19,721 bases of DNA, taken from NCBI GenBank assembly GCA_036521995.1, contig DATDGR010000062.1, positions 1-19,721 of the forward strand. Direction: 5' to 3'. A program made the translations under genes and the position numbers. Source of the stretch: Gp13-AA77 sp036521995 (lineage in GTDB: Bacteria > Acidobacteriota > Terriglobia > UBA7540). Below, piece by piece: positions 13,586 to 19,721 of the stretch. The notes below the pieces were generated by a model. That model did not search any database, had not been told where the DNA came from, and saw only the letters and a list, made by a program, of their open reading frames with translations. Numbering within the stretch: the first letter of the stretch is position 1; every line of letters begins with the position of its first letter.

Positions 13586-14962
13586 ATGGGAACTGCTGCG
13601 TTTGAATACTATCGCAACAACCAGAAGACCTTTCTTGACGGGCTGAAGAACCTGCTCCGGATTCCGAGCATCAGCACGCTGCCGGAACACAAGCCGGACA
13701 TCCGCGGCGCCGCGGAGTCTCTCGCCGGCGAGCTGCGCGCCATGGGAATGCAGGGTGTCGAGCTGATCGAGGGTGCCGGCGCGCAGAATCCGCTGGTGTA
13801 CGCGGAGTGGCTGGGCGCGCCGGGAAAACCCACCGTGATCCTTTACGGCCACTACGACGTCCAGCCGCCCGATCCGCTGGATGAGTGGAAGTCGCCGCCC
13901 TTTGAGCCTGAGGTACGCGATCAGAATATTTACGCGCGCGGCGCGGTTGACGACAAGGGCCAGGTCTACCTGCTGGTGAAGGCCGTCGAGGGATTTCTGA
14001 AGGGAGAAGGCAAGCTGCCGGTCAACGTCAAGTTCCTGATCGAAGGCGAAGAGGAAGTAGGCGGCGAGCATATCGAGGCTTACGTGAAAGGGCGTCCAGC
14101 GCGATTGCAAGCTGATGCCGCCGTGATCTGCGACACCGAGATGTTCGCGCCCAATCTCCCCACCATCACCACCGGCCTGCGCGGCCTCGTCTACACCGAG
14201 CTCGAGGTACGCGGCGCGGCTCACGATCTGCACTCCGGCATGTACGGCGGCGCGGCACCCAATCCCGTCCATGCCGCAGCTCAGATCATCATGGGGCTCA
14301 AGGGTCCCGACCAGAAGATCCGCATCCCCGATTTCTACAAGCGCGTCCAGAAGCCGAGCAAAGCGGAGCTGGCGGCCTGGAAGCGCTTGCCTTTCAACGA
14401 GAGGAAGTTCATGAAAAGTGAGATGGGCGCGACCGCGTTGGTGGGCGAAAAGGGTCCCTCCGTACTCGAACGCCTTTGGGCGCGTCCCACGCTTGAGGTC
14501 CACGGCATTCGAGGCGGCTTCACCGGCGAGGGCGCCAAGACCGTGATTCCGGCTGCGGTGACGGCTAAGATCAGCATGCGCCTGGTGCCGGACATGAATC
14601 CCAAAGAAGTCGTGCGCCAGTACACGGCCCACGTGAAGAGGCTCACGCCGCCAGGCGTCCAGACGAAGGTGCGCGTGATCAGCAGTGCTCCGGCGTCCGT
14701 GGTCTCCACGGAGAATTGCTTTATCGAAGCGGCGGCCGAAGCCATGGAGCAGGTCTTCAAGAAGAAGACCGTTTATATGCGCTCGGGCGGCTCCATTCCG
14801 ATTGCCGGACTGCTCCACGAAGAGCTTGGGATTCCGGTCGTGATGATGGGATTCGGCCTGCCGGACGATAATCTGCACGCGCCCAACGAGAAGTTCCACC
14901 TGCCTAACTTCTATCGCGGCATCGACGCCGTGGGACGCTATTTCGAGCTGCTGGGGCAGTAA
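13586..14962 (+). CDS. M20-family metallopeptidase (dipeptidase, CNDP-like)
   Basis: A 458-residue zinc-dependent exo/dipeptidase without signal peptide, thus cytoplasmic. Metal and catalytic residues are visible in order: H89 and D91 in YGHYDVQPPD, D122 in RGAVDDKGQ, E156/E157 in EGEEEVGG, D183 in ICDTEM, and the final histidine in NLHAPNEKF. A dimerisation (lid) domain lies between about residues 205 and 370 (VRGAAHDLHSGMYGG). The residue pattern matches CNDP2-like M20 dipeptidases rather than ArgE or DapE. GAGGAGG at 13574-13580 fixes the ATG at 13586; the frame is open further upstream but that part is the repeat-bearing gap. An oligopeptide transporter gene follows 105 nt downstream, which suggests it cleaves imported peptides. 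Confidence 0.93.
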   Translation: MGTAAFEYYRNNQKTFLDGLKNLLRIPSISTLPEHKPDIRGAAESLAGELRAMGMQGVELIEGAGAQNPLVYAEWLGAPGKPTVILYGHYDVQPPDPLDEWKSPPFEPEVRDQNIYARGAVDDKGQVYLLVKAVEGFLKGEGKLPVNVKFLIEGEEEVGGEHIEAYVKGRPARLQADAAVICDTEMFAPNLPTITTGLRGLVYTELEVRGAAHDLHSGMYGGAAPNPVHAAAQIIMGLKGPDQKIRIPDFYKRVQKPSKAELAAWKRLPFNERKFMKSEMGATALVGEKGPSVLERLWARPTLEVHGIRGGFTGEGAKTVIPAAVTAKISMRLVPDMNPKEVVRQYTAHVKRLTPPGVQTKVRVISSAPASVVSTENCFIEAAAEAMEQVFKKKTVYMRSGGSIPIAGLLHEELGIPVVMMGFGLPDDNLHAPNEKFHLPNFYRGIDAVGRYFELLGQ

Positions 14963-15067
14963 CACTGGCCAGTCTCGAGATCCTGCCCGCCCTCACTCGC
15001 CCACGTGATATATTTCCGAGTCTTCTGAGTCCCAGTAGCGCGCCGGTGCCCCGGCCGGAGGTTCCTT

Positions 15068-17104
15068 GTGCCCGAGTTCAAACCCTTTGTCCCCGCGGAC
15101 TCGAACCAGCCCGAGTTCACCCTTAAGGCGGTGATCACCGGAATTATCCTGGCGGCCGTCTTTGGGGCCGCCAACGCTTATCTCGGCATGAAAGCCGGCC
15201 AGACAGTGGCGGCCACGATCCCGGCGGCCGTCATCGCCATCGCCCTCTTCCGTCTGCCCTTCTTCCGCGGCGGCGTGCTGGAGCAGAACATCACTCGCAC
15301 GGCGGCATCGGTGGGCGAGGCCCTGGTGGCGGGCGCCATCTTCACCATTCCGGCTTTCATGATGGTGAACGTCGGCGGCCAGCGCCTCTGGACCGACTTG
15401 CGCTCCCACTTCTGGGTGGGCACCTTCATTCTGCTCGCGGGCGGACTGCTCGGCGTTTTCTTCATCATCATTCTGCGGCGGCCGCTGTGCGTGGAGTCGC
15501 ACGATCTTCCCTTTCCCGAAAGCACTGCTGCGGCCGAGATCGTCAAAGCAGGCCAGCAAGGCTCGGCGGACGCACCCAAGTACATCTTCGGAGCGCTGGG
15601 TCTCGGGGCCCTGCTGCAGATCCTGAAGGACGAGAAGGGATTCCAGCTCTTCAAGGACTCGGTTTCGTTCTTTGTGCGCTTCCCCAAATCCGTGATCGGA
15701 TACTTCGGCTACCAGAAGGAGCTGCTGGGCCAGGTGAGTTACACCGGCGGCATCGCCTACACCACTCCCTCAGCCTCGCCCGCCATCATTGGTATAGGCT
15801 ACATTATTGGGCTACGACTCGCTGCCATCAATTTTTCGGGCGGAGTGTTTGCCTGGCTGCTCCTGATCCCGCTGGTGATCTTCATTGACCCCGACCTTCC
15901 CGCCCGGCTGGGCGCCACCACGGGCGGGTCCGCCCCCTGGGACCTGGTCAGCTACACCGTCTGGTACAACGTGGTGCGCCCCATCGCGGTCGGCGCCATG
16001 CTGGTCGGCACTGTCTATACACTTTGGAGCATGCGCGACTCGATTATCCGTTCCGTGCGCGGCGCCTTTGAGACCGCTGAAACCCACGGCGCCGAGATCA
16101 TGCAGAAAACGCGGCTCGACATCGACATCTCGATCAAGTGGATCATCGTGGCCATTGTCGCGCTCATCGTCCCCATCACCGTCATCTACGATCATTTTGC
16201 CCAGAGCTGGTTCACCGCCATCCTGGCCGGGGTGGTGATGACCATCGCCGGTTTCTTCCTCTGCGCCGTGGGCGGCTACCTGGTCGGGCTGGTGGGCTCC
16301 TCCAATCAACCCGTCTCGGGACTCACGCTGTGCGCGCTCGTGATCGCAGCGCTGGTAATGGTCGGCATCGGCGCCAAGGGACTGGGCGGCGTGGCGGCGG
16401 TGCTGGGTGTAGCGTCGGTGGTCTGCTGCGCCTGCTGCGTCTCCGGGAGTCTCATCCAGGACCTCAAGGCTGGCCACCTGCTCGGCGGCACGCCCTGGAG
16501 AATGGAACTGGTGGAGATCTTCAGCGTGACCGCGGTCTCCTTCTTTATGCTGCTGCCTATCATCGCGCTGCACGAAGCCAACCTGGCCACCGGCGGCATC
16601 GGAGGGCGCGCCCTTCCCGCCCCGCAAGCCGGCCTGATGGCCGAGCTCGCCCAGGGCATCGTGGGCGGCCAGATGCCCTGGGGACTGCTGCTGATGGGAT
16701 GCCTCTTTGGCGTCGGCTTGATCATGATCGAAGCGCCGTCGCCCATGCTGGTGGCTGTGGGCATGTACCTGCCGCTTGAAACCACCTCGGCCATCTTCGT
16801 GGGCGGCGTCTTGAAGTGGCTGGCGGACGGAGCCGCGAGGCGGCGCCAGCTCAGCCCCGCGGGACAAGCCCAGTTTGAAGAGCGCGGGACGCTGCTCGCC
16901 TCGGGATTCATCGCCGGCGAAGCCATCACCGGCATTCTGCTGGCTGCGCTTTTTCTCAAAGGCATTCCGTCCCTGACCCACCTGGCCACCGGCCAGGACG
17001 TGTTTGGGTTCGTGGCCAACTGGGGCGGCTGGATTTCGCTGATCGCGTTTGCCATCCTGGCGTACTGCCTGATCTGGATTCCGCTGCGGAAGCTTCGTGC
17101 TTAA
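15068..17104 (+). CDS. OPT-family oligopeptide transporter
   Basis: A 678-residue inner-membrane transporter with about 14-16 hydrophobic helices, importing small peptides (or metal-chelate complexes in some members) with protons. The N-terminal pattern FTLKAVITGIILAAVFGAAN followed by AYLGMKAGQTVAATIPAAV and LEQNITRTAASVGEALVAGA is characteristic of prokaryotic OPT proteins, as are the SHDLPFPESTAAAEI segment near residue 145 and SGSLIQDLKAGHLLG near residue 461. Length fits the family. The GTG at 15068 follows GGAGG at 15057-15061. The dipeptidase gene just upstream is the obvious functional partner: uptake, then hydrolysis. A cysteine-rich run (VVCCACC, about residues 452-458) within a helix is unusual. 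Confidence 0.93.
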   Translation: MPEFKPFVPADSNQPEFTLKAVITGIILAAVFGAANAYLGMKAGQTVAATIPAAVIAIALFRLPFFRGGVLEQNITRTAASVGEALVAGAIFTIPAFMMVNVGGQRLWTDLRSHFWVGTFILLAGGLLGVFFIIILRRPLCVESHDLPFPESTAAAEIVKAGQQGSADAPKYIFGALGLGALLQILKDEKGFQLFKDSVSFFVRFPKSVIGYFGYQKELLGQVSYTGGIAYTTPSASPAIIGIGYIIGLRLAAINFSGGVFAWLLLIPLVIFIDPDLPARLGATTGGSAPWDLVSYTVWYNVVRPIAVGAMLVGTVYTLWSMRDSIIRSVRGAFETAETHGAEIMQKTRLDIDISIKWIIVAIVALIVPITVIYDHFAQSWFTAILAGVVMTIAGFFLCAVGGYLVGLVGSSNQPVSGLTLCALVIAALVMVGIGAKGLGGVAAVLGVASVVCCACCVSGSLIQDLKAGHLLGGTPWRMELVEIFSVTAVSFFMLLPIIALHEANLATGGIGGRALPAPQAGLMAELAQGIVGGQMPWGLLLMGCLFGVGLIMIEAPSPMLVAVGMYLPLETTSAIFVGGVLKWLADGAARRRQLSPAGQAQFEERGTLLASGFIAGEAITGILLAALFLKGIPSLTHLATGQDVFGFVANWGGWISLIAFAILAYCLIWIPLRKLRA

Positions 17105-17218
17105 CGAACTCGTCAGGAAGTCAGAAATCTCTCGCAAAAGTGCAAAGCAAACGTGGGAGTTCCTGGTGCTGAGTCTTTAAGCCTTGGCGTGAGGCTTCCA
17201 TTCTCACTGAGCTCCTAA

Positions 17219-17545
17219 TCAGGGCCGTGAGACGGCAGATGCGAGGTCTGCCGGCCGGACCTCACGCTCAATGGTTAGGGAAAGTTGATCTTCCGCCGCT
17301 TCCAGGTCGTAGGCCGCCTGCAGATTCAGCCAGAATCGCGCGCTGGTATTGAAGTACCGCGCAAGGCGCAGAGCCGTGTCCGGCGTGATCCCGCGCCGCT
17401 CGTGCACAATCTCCGCAATTCGCGTGACCGGCACATGGAGATCCAGGGCTAGCTTGTTCATGCTCAGCCCGAGCGGCTTCATGAAGTCCTCCCGCAGCAC
17501 CTCGCCAGCATGAATGGGGGGTAGCAGAGTTTCTGTCTTAGCCAT
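17219..17545 (-). CDS. higA: HigA-type antitoxin (XRE family)
   Basis: A 108-residue DNA-binding antitoxin. IHAGEVLREDFMKPLGLSMN is the HigA/VapI signature, followed by the helix-turn-helix LALDLHVPVTRIAEIVHERR and the RGITPDTALRLARYFNTSARFWLNLQ dimerisation helix region. The ATG at 17545 has GAGGA 5 nt upstream; an in-frame TTG at 17557 would overlap the toxin stop and is less likely. It lies 8 nt behind the toxin gene, the reverse order typical of higBA (toxin first). HigA neutralises HigB and represses the operon. The C-terminal tail after SLTIEREVRP varies among members. Confidence 0.92.
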   Translation of the reverse strand: MAKTETLLPPIHAGEVLREDFMKPLGLSMNKLALDLHVPVTRIAEIVHERRGITPDTALRLARYFNTSARFWLNLQAAYDLEAAEDQLSLTIEREVRPADLASAVSRP

Positions 17546-17553
17546 AATTGTCC

Positions 17554-17832
17554 TCAATGATAGTCAACGATCTTCACTTCGTGAGCGTCGCCTTCGCGCC
17601 AGTCAAAGCAGAGCCGCCATCTGTCGTTGATGCGGATGCTGGATTGCCCTTTGCGATCACCGTGCAGGCCTTCCAGGCGATTGCCTGGCGGCGCAGCCAG
17701 GTCGCGCAGTTCCGTGGCGCTGTCGAGTTGTCGCAGCTTCCGCCGAGCGACTCGCTCGATGACGTCGAAGCGTTTGCTGCGCTGGCGGTGAAATAGCCGT
17801 TCCGTCTCTTCGCAGCGCAATGTCCTAATCAC
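17554..17832 (-). CDS. higB: HigB-type toxin (RelE superfamily mRNA interferase)
   Basis: A 92-residue toxin. FRC-like ETERLFHRQRSKRFDVIERV, the LAAPPGNRLEGLHGDRKGQ core and the C-terminal SIRINDRWRLCFDW and VKIVDYH match HigB of the RelE/ParE superfamily, which cleaves mRNA on the ribosome. The GTG at 17832 is the only start that keeps the family N-terminus (IRTLRCEETERLF). Length is that of full members, with no lesion visible. The -10 box ends only 6 nt before the GTG, so the transcript may begin at or next to the start codon. Confidence 0.93.
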   Translation of the reverse strand: MIRTLRCEETERLFHRQRSKRFDVIERVARRKLRQLDSATELRDLAAPPGNRLEGLHGDRKGQSSIRINDRWRLCFDWREGDAHEVKIVDYH

Positions 17833-17837
17833 ACCTC

Positions 17838-17867
17838 ATTGTATAACGCTGGGCAGCAAACGTCGAA
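17838..17867 (-). promoter_or_regulatory. higBA promoter, close to the start codon
   Basis: On the minus strand TTCGAC (17867-17862), an 18-nt spacer and TACAAT (17843-17838) form a sigma-70-type promoter. Transcription should start about 7 nt after the -10 box, that is at or near the GTG of higB (17832), which predicts a leaderless or nearly leaderless mRNA. The -10 area TTATACAAT is part of a weak palindrome that HigA could bind. Confidence 0.5.
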
Positions 17868-17977
17868 CGGAACAGTCAGGAAAACGAGCTTGACAAGAAG
17901 CGAATAAAAAGCGAAAGTGCTCTTACCCGGCAAGAGGGGCTGGCTCCGCGTCCGGCCCGGCGGGTGGGAGGTTTCGC

Positions 17978-18997
17978 ATGGCAACCGCCTTCGCTCCGTT
18001 CCACGACCAAATCCATACGGCGCCACCGAAGCTGGTCGGCATCGCCCGCATGGCGGCCGAGAGTCCCAAGACCCGCGAGCGCGCCAGCGTTGAGTATTTT
18101 TCGCTCCAGTCGCGCTCCGCCCTCAACCGCGAGTCGAGCGGACGCATGCCCTTCGACTGGACGCTCAACCCGTACCGGGGCTGCGAATTCGGCTGCAAGT
18201 ACTGCTACGCCCGTTACACCCATGAGTTTATGGAGCTGTGGGACGGCGCTGACTTCGAGCGCAAGATCTTCGCCAAGATCAATGCGCCTCAATTGCTGCG
18301 CGCCGAGCTCGTCCGGGCTCGCGACCGCGGCCAGTCGATCGCGCTCGGCACGGCCACGGACCCCTATCAGCCCGCCGAGAAGCAGTTTGAGATCACCCGG
18401 CGCATGCTCGAAGTGTTCGCGGACCTCGAGGGCGCCGCGTTTTCCATCACCACCAAGTCCGTCCTGATCCTGCGCGACCTGGATCTGCTCAAGACCATCG
18501 CCACCCGGCACCGCTTCAGCGTTCACCTGACGGTGACCACCACGGACGAACGCCTGGCCCGCCTTCTCGAACCCAAGGCCCCACCGGCGGCCAAGCGCCT
18601 CGAAGCTGCGAGGCAGCTTGCGGAGGCCGGAATCCGGGTGTGCGTGAACGTCATGCCCATTCTGCCCGGCATTACCGATGATCCGCCGGCTCTCGAAGAA
18701 GTGGCGCGGCAGGCAGCAGCCGCCGGAGCGCGGTCGATTCATGGGAACGTCCTCTTCCTGATGCCTTCCGCCATGCGTTATTTCATGCCCTTTCTCGAAA
18801 CCGAATTTCCCGAGCTTGCGGGACGCTACCGGCGCCTTTACGCCCGCTCGGCTTACCTCGGCGGCGAGTACAAGGAGCGGATTGGAAGGCTCATGGCCGG
18901 CTTGCGCGAGAAGTACGGGCTGGCCGACCGCGGCGATCGGCCCTGGCCACCCAAGCCCGGACAAATGGCCCTTTTTGAGCCAAATCCGACGGAGTGA
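17978..18997 (+). CDS. SPL-family radical SAM protein
   Basis: A 339-residue radical SAM protein of the SplB-like group (also called Rv2578c-like). The cluster motif is C69-x3-C73-x2-C76 (RGCEFGCKYCYAR), preceded by FDWTLNPYRG, the hallmark of this group. LGTATDPYQPAEKQFEITR, ITTKSVLILRDLDLL and VHLTVTTTDERLARLLEP form the next barrel strands, and VCVNVMPILPGITD the end of the barrel. True spore photoproduct lyase has a fourth cysteine for H-atom return near its C-terminus; in this protein only C-V-N-V-M at about residue 225 is present, so it is not expected to repair spore photoproduct. GGGAGG at 17966-17971 supports the ATG at 17978. The substrate is unknown. Confidence 0.9.
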   Translation: MATAFAPFHDQIHTAPPKLVGIARMAAESPKTRERASVEYFSLQSRSALNRESSGRMPFDWTLNPYRGCEFGCKYCYARYTHEFMELWDGADFERKIFAKINAPQLLRAELVRARDRGQSIALGTATDPYQPAEKQFEITRRMLEVFADLEGAAFSITTKSVLILRDLDLLKTIATRHRFSVHLTVTTTDERLARLLEPKAPPAAKRLEAARQLAEAGIRVCVNVMPILPGITDDPPALEEVARQAAAAGARSIHGNVLFLMPSAMRYFMPFLETEFPELAGRYRRLYARSAYLGGEYKERIGRLMAGLREKYGLADRGDRPWPPKPGQMALFEPNPTE

Positions 18998-19210
18998 AGC
19001 GTTTTTTGCACCTCCTTTTGACCACGACCTATTTATTTATCAAAAAGATGCCGGATTAGAAGGAATAAACATATTGTTTTCAGTAACATGCTGGGTTCTT
19101 ACAAATTCCAAGAACGGCAAGCCTATTTATTTCAATAAGATGCTGGGTTCGTTCGTGCATTTTTCGATTTTTTCTGCGAGAGGCACCAAGGCATCCTGGC
19201 TCTGCCGTTC
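18998..19210. repeat. AT-rich region with internal direct repeats
   Basis: The stretch after the radical SAM gene is clearly more AT-rich than its surroundings. CCTATTTATTT occurs at 19028-19038 and 19122-19132, each followed by CAA and then AAGATGC. ATGCTGGGTTC occurs at 19088-19098 and 19140-19150. The last copy runs into GGGTTCGTTCGTGCATTTTT, similar to the end of the repeat array near 10552. No protein family is recognisable in any frame. Confidence 0.55.
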
Positions 19211-19215
19211 AACCC

Positions 19216-19240
19216 ACCGCAGTCCCTTGTAGACTGCGGT
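19216..19240. repeat. perfect 9-bp hairpin
   Basis: ACCGCAGTC (19216-19224), a 7-nt loop and GACTGCGGT (19232-19240) pair perfectly. Arm length and loop size match the REP-like hairpins near 8600 and 10270, but the GTGGYTACC tail is missing. No T-tract follows, so it is not a typical terminator. Confidence 0.5.
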
Positions 19241-19721
19241 CGACCGAGGACTCTGCGCTCCCGGCGGACACGGCTCGCCCGGCGTAACGCTCATCGGTAA
19301 CGTGTAACGTGTCCAGTGGTCCCGGTTGTCGAACCCGCAGACATATCAGCAACTCTCCTTTTTTGTTACAGATCGTGGCTTTGAACGTCGTCAGTTCCCC
19401 TTTGCTGGGCCATTACCCGGCCCCTCCCGGCCGCCACCGGATTCGGCCGCTGGCTTAGGGCGCACACATCCGAAGAAGTTGTTTAATATATTCGATATCC
19501 TGGCTTTGAACGTCGCCCGGATGAATGCGCCCCAGGTAACGTTCCTTTTCCGCGCCAGCGACGCTCGCACCTTCCATCGTCGTCCGTTACCGGGTCTCCA
19601 GGCTCTCCCGAAAGAGCACCGGACCACCACTTGCACATGCAAGGGCCGCTTCCCGTCCCACCAGCCGAGCGGGTAGAGTTGGCGGCCCGTCCGGCCGCGG
19701 TCGCGGCGCGATCTGACCGAG
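19241..19721. other. window end without a recognisable gene
   Basis: The open frames on both strands (the longest about 116 codons on +, from 19326) resemble no family and overlap each other, with no good ribosome-binding site. TGGCTTTGAACGTCG occurs twice, at 19376-19390 and 19501-19515, 125 nt apart. I see no RNA gene, promoter or mobile-element end. Confidence 0.45.

Noticed and set aside
13556..14965. Long minus-strand open frame opposite the dipeptidase
   Set aside because: A mirror of codon bias in a GC-rich gene; the plus strand carries all M20 catalytic motifs.
15812..17137. Long minus-strand open frame opposite the OPT transporter
   Set aside because: His/Asp/Gly-rich shadow frame with no family resemblance; the plus strand has clear membrane helices and OPT motifs.
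17978..18997. True spore photoproduct lyase
   Set aside because: The radical SAM motif fits the SPL superfamily, but the conserved C-terminal H-donor cysteine is not seen and the context gives no sign of sporulation.
19326..19676. 116-codon open frame at the window end
   Set aside because: No recognisable family, no ribosome-binding site, contains one copy of a 15-nt direct repeat and overlaps an equally featureless frame on the other strand.

Overview
The window reads as chromosomal DNA of a GC-rich, diderm soil bacterium, most likely an Acidobacteriota. The clues are a TolC-type outer-membrane protein, a GloVer tandem-repeat protein ending in an IPT/TIG domain, intergenic arrays of the short motif GGTTCGTT, and small palindromic hairpins ending in GTGGYTACC. 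The phylum is inferred from these habits; no rRNA is present to confirm it.

Layout. 1-700: a possible 3' gene remnant, the 5' half of a tRNA-Leu(UAG) gene that stops being tRNA just after the anticodon loop, and non-coding DNA. 703-5066 (+): an Rrf2 repressor gene with a palindrome inside its promoter, then a tight STAS / TolC / EmrA-HlyD run followed at 15 nt by an ECF sigma factor. No inner-membrane pump gene is present in this run. 5099-6957 (+): a secreted TPR protein with its own promoter and a second exported protein of unknown function. 6972-8518 (-): a membrane-anchored metallophosphoesterase with a Tat-like motif, and a small CPxCG protein. 8601-10562: a GloVer-repeat gene (-) broken by a nonsense codon and a frameshift, flanked on both sides by pairs of REP-like hairpins, then a GGTTCGTT repeat array. 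11124-13437 (+): a MIP channel lacking the usual selectivity-filter arginine, a Met/His-rich polytopic membrane protein, and a secreted Asn/Gln-rich protein. 13586-17104 (+): an M20 dipeptidase and an OPT-family oligopeptide transporter, a plausible peptide import-and-cleavage pair. 17219-17832 (-): a HigB-HigA toxin-antitoxin module. 17978-18997 (+): an SPL-type radical SAM protein. 18998-19721: repeat-bearing DNA, partly AT-rich, with no recognisable gene.

No complete mobile element, CRISPR array or phage operon was found. The observations I rate highest are the dying GloVer locus between hairpin repeats, the MIP channel with two near-identical NPAV half-pores, the predicted mixed Sec/Tat topology of the phosphoesterase, the pump-less efflux operon with its sigma factor, and the severed tRNA-Leu gene. 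All were read by eye; no alignment, folding or database search was run.
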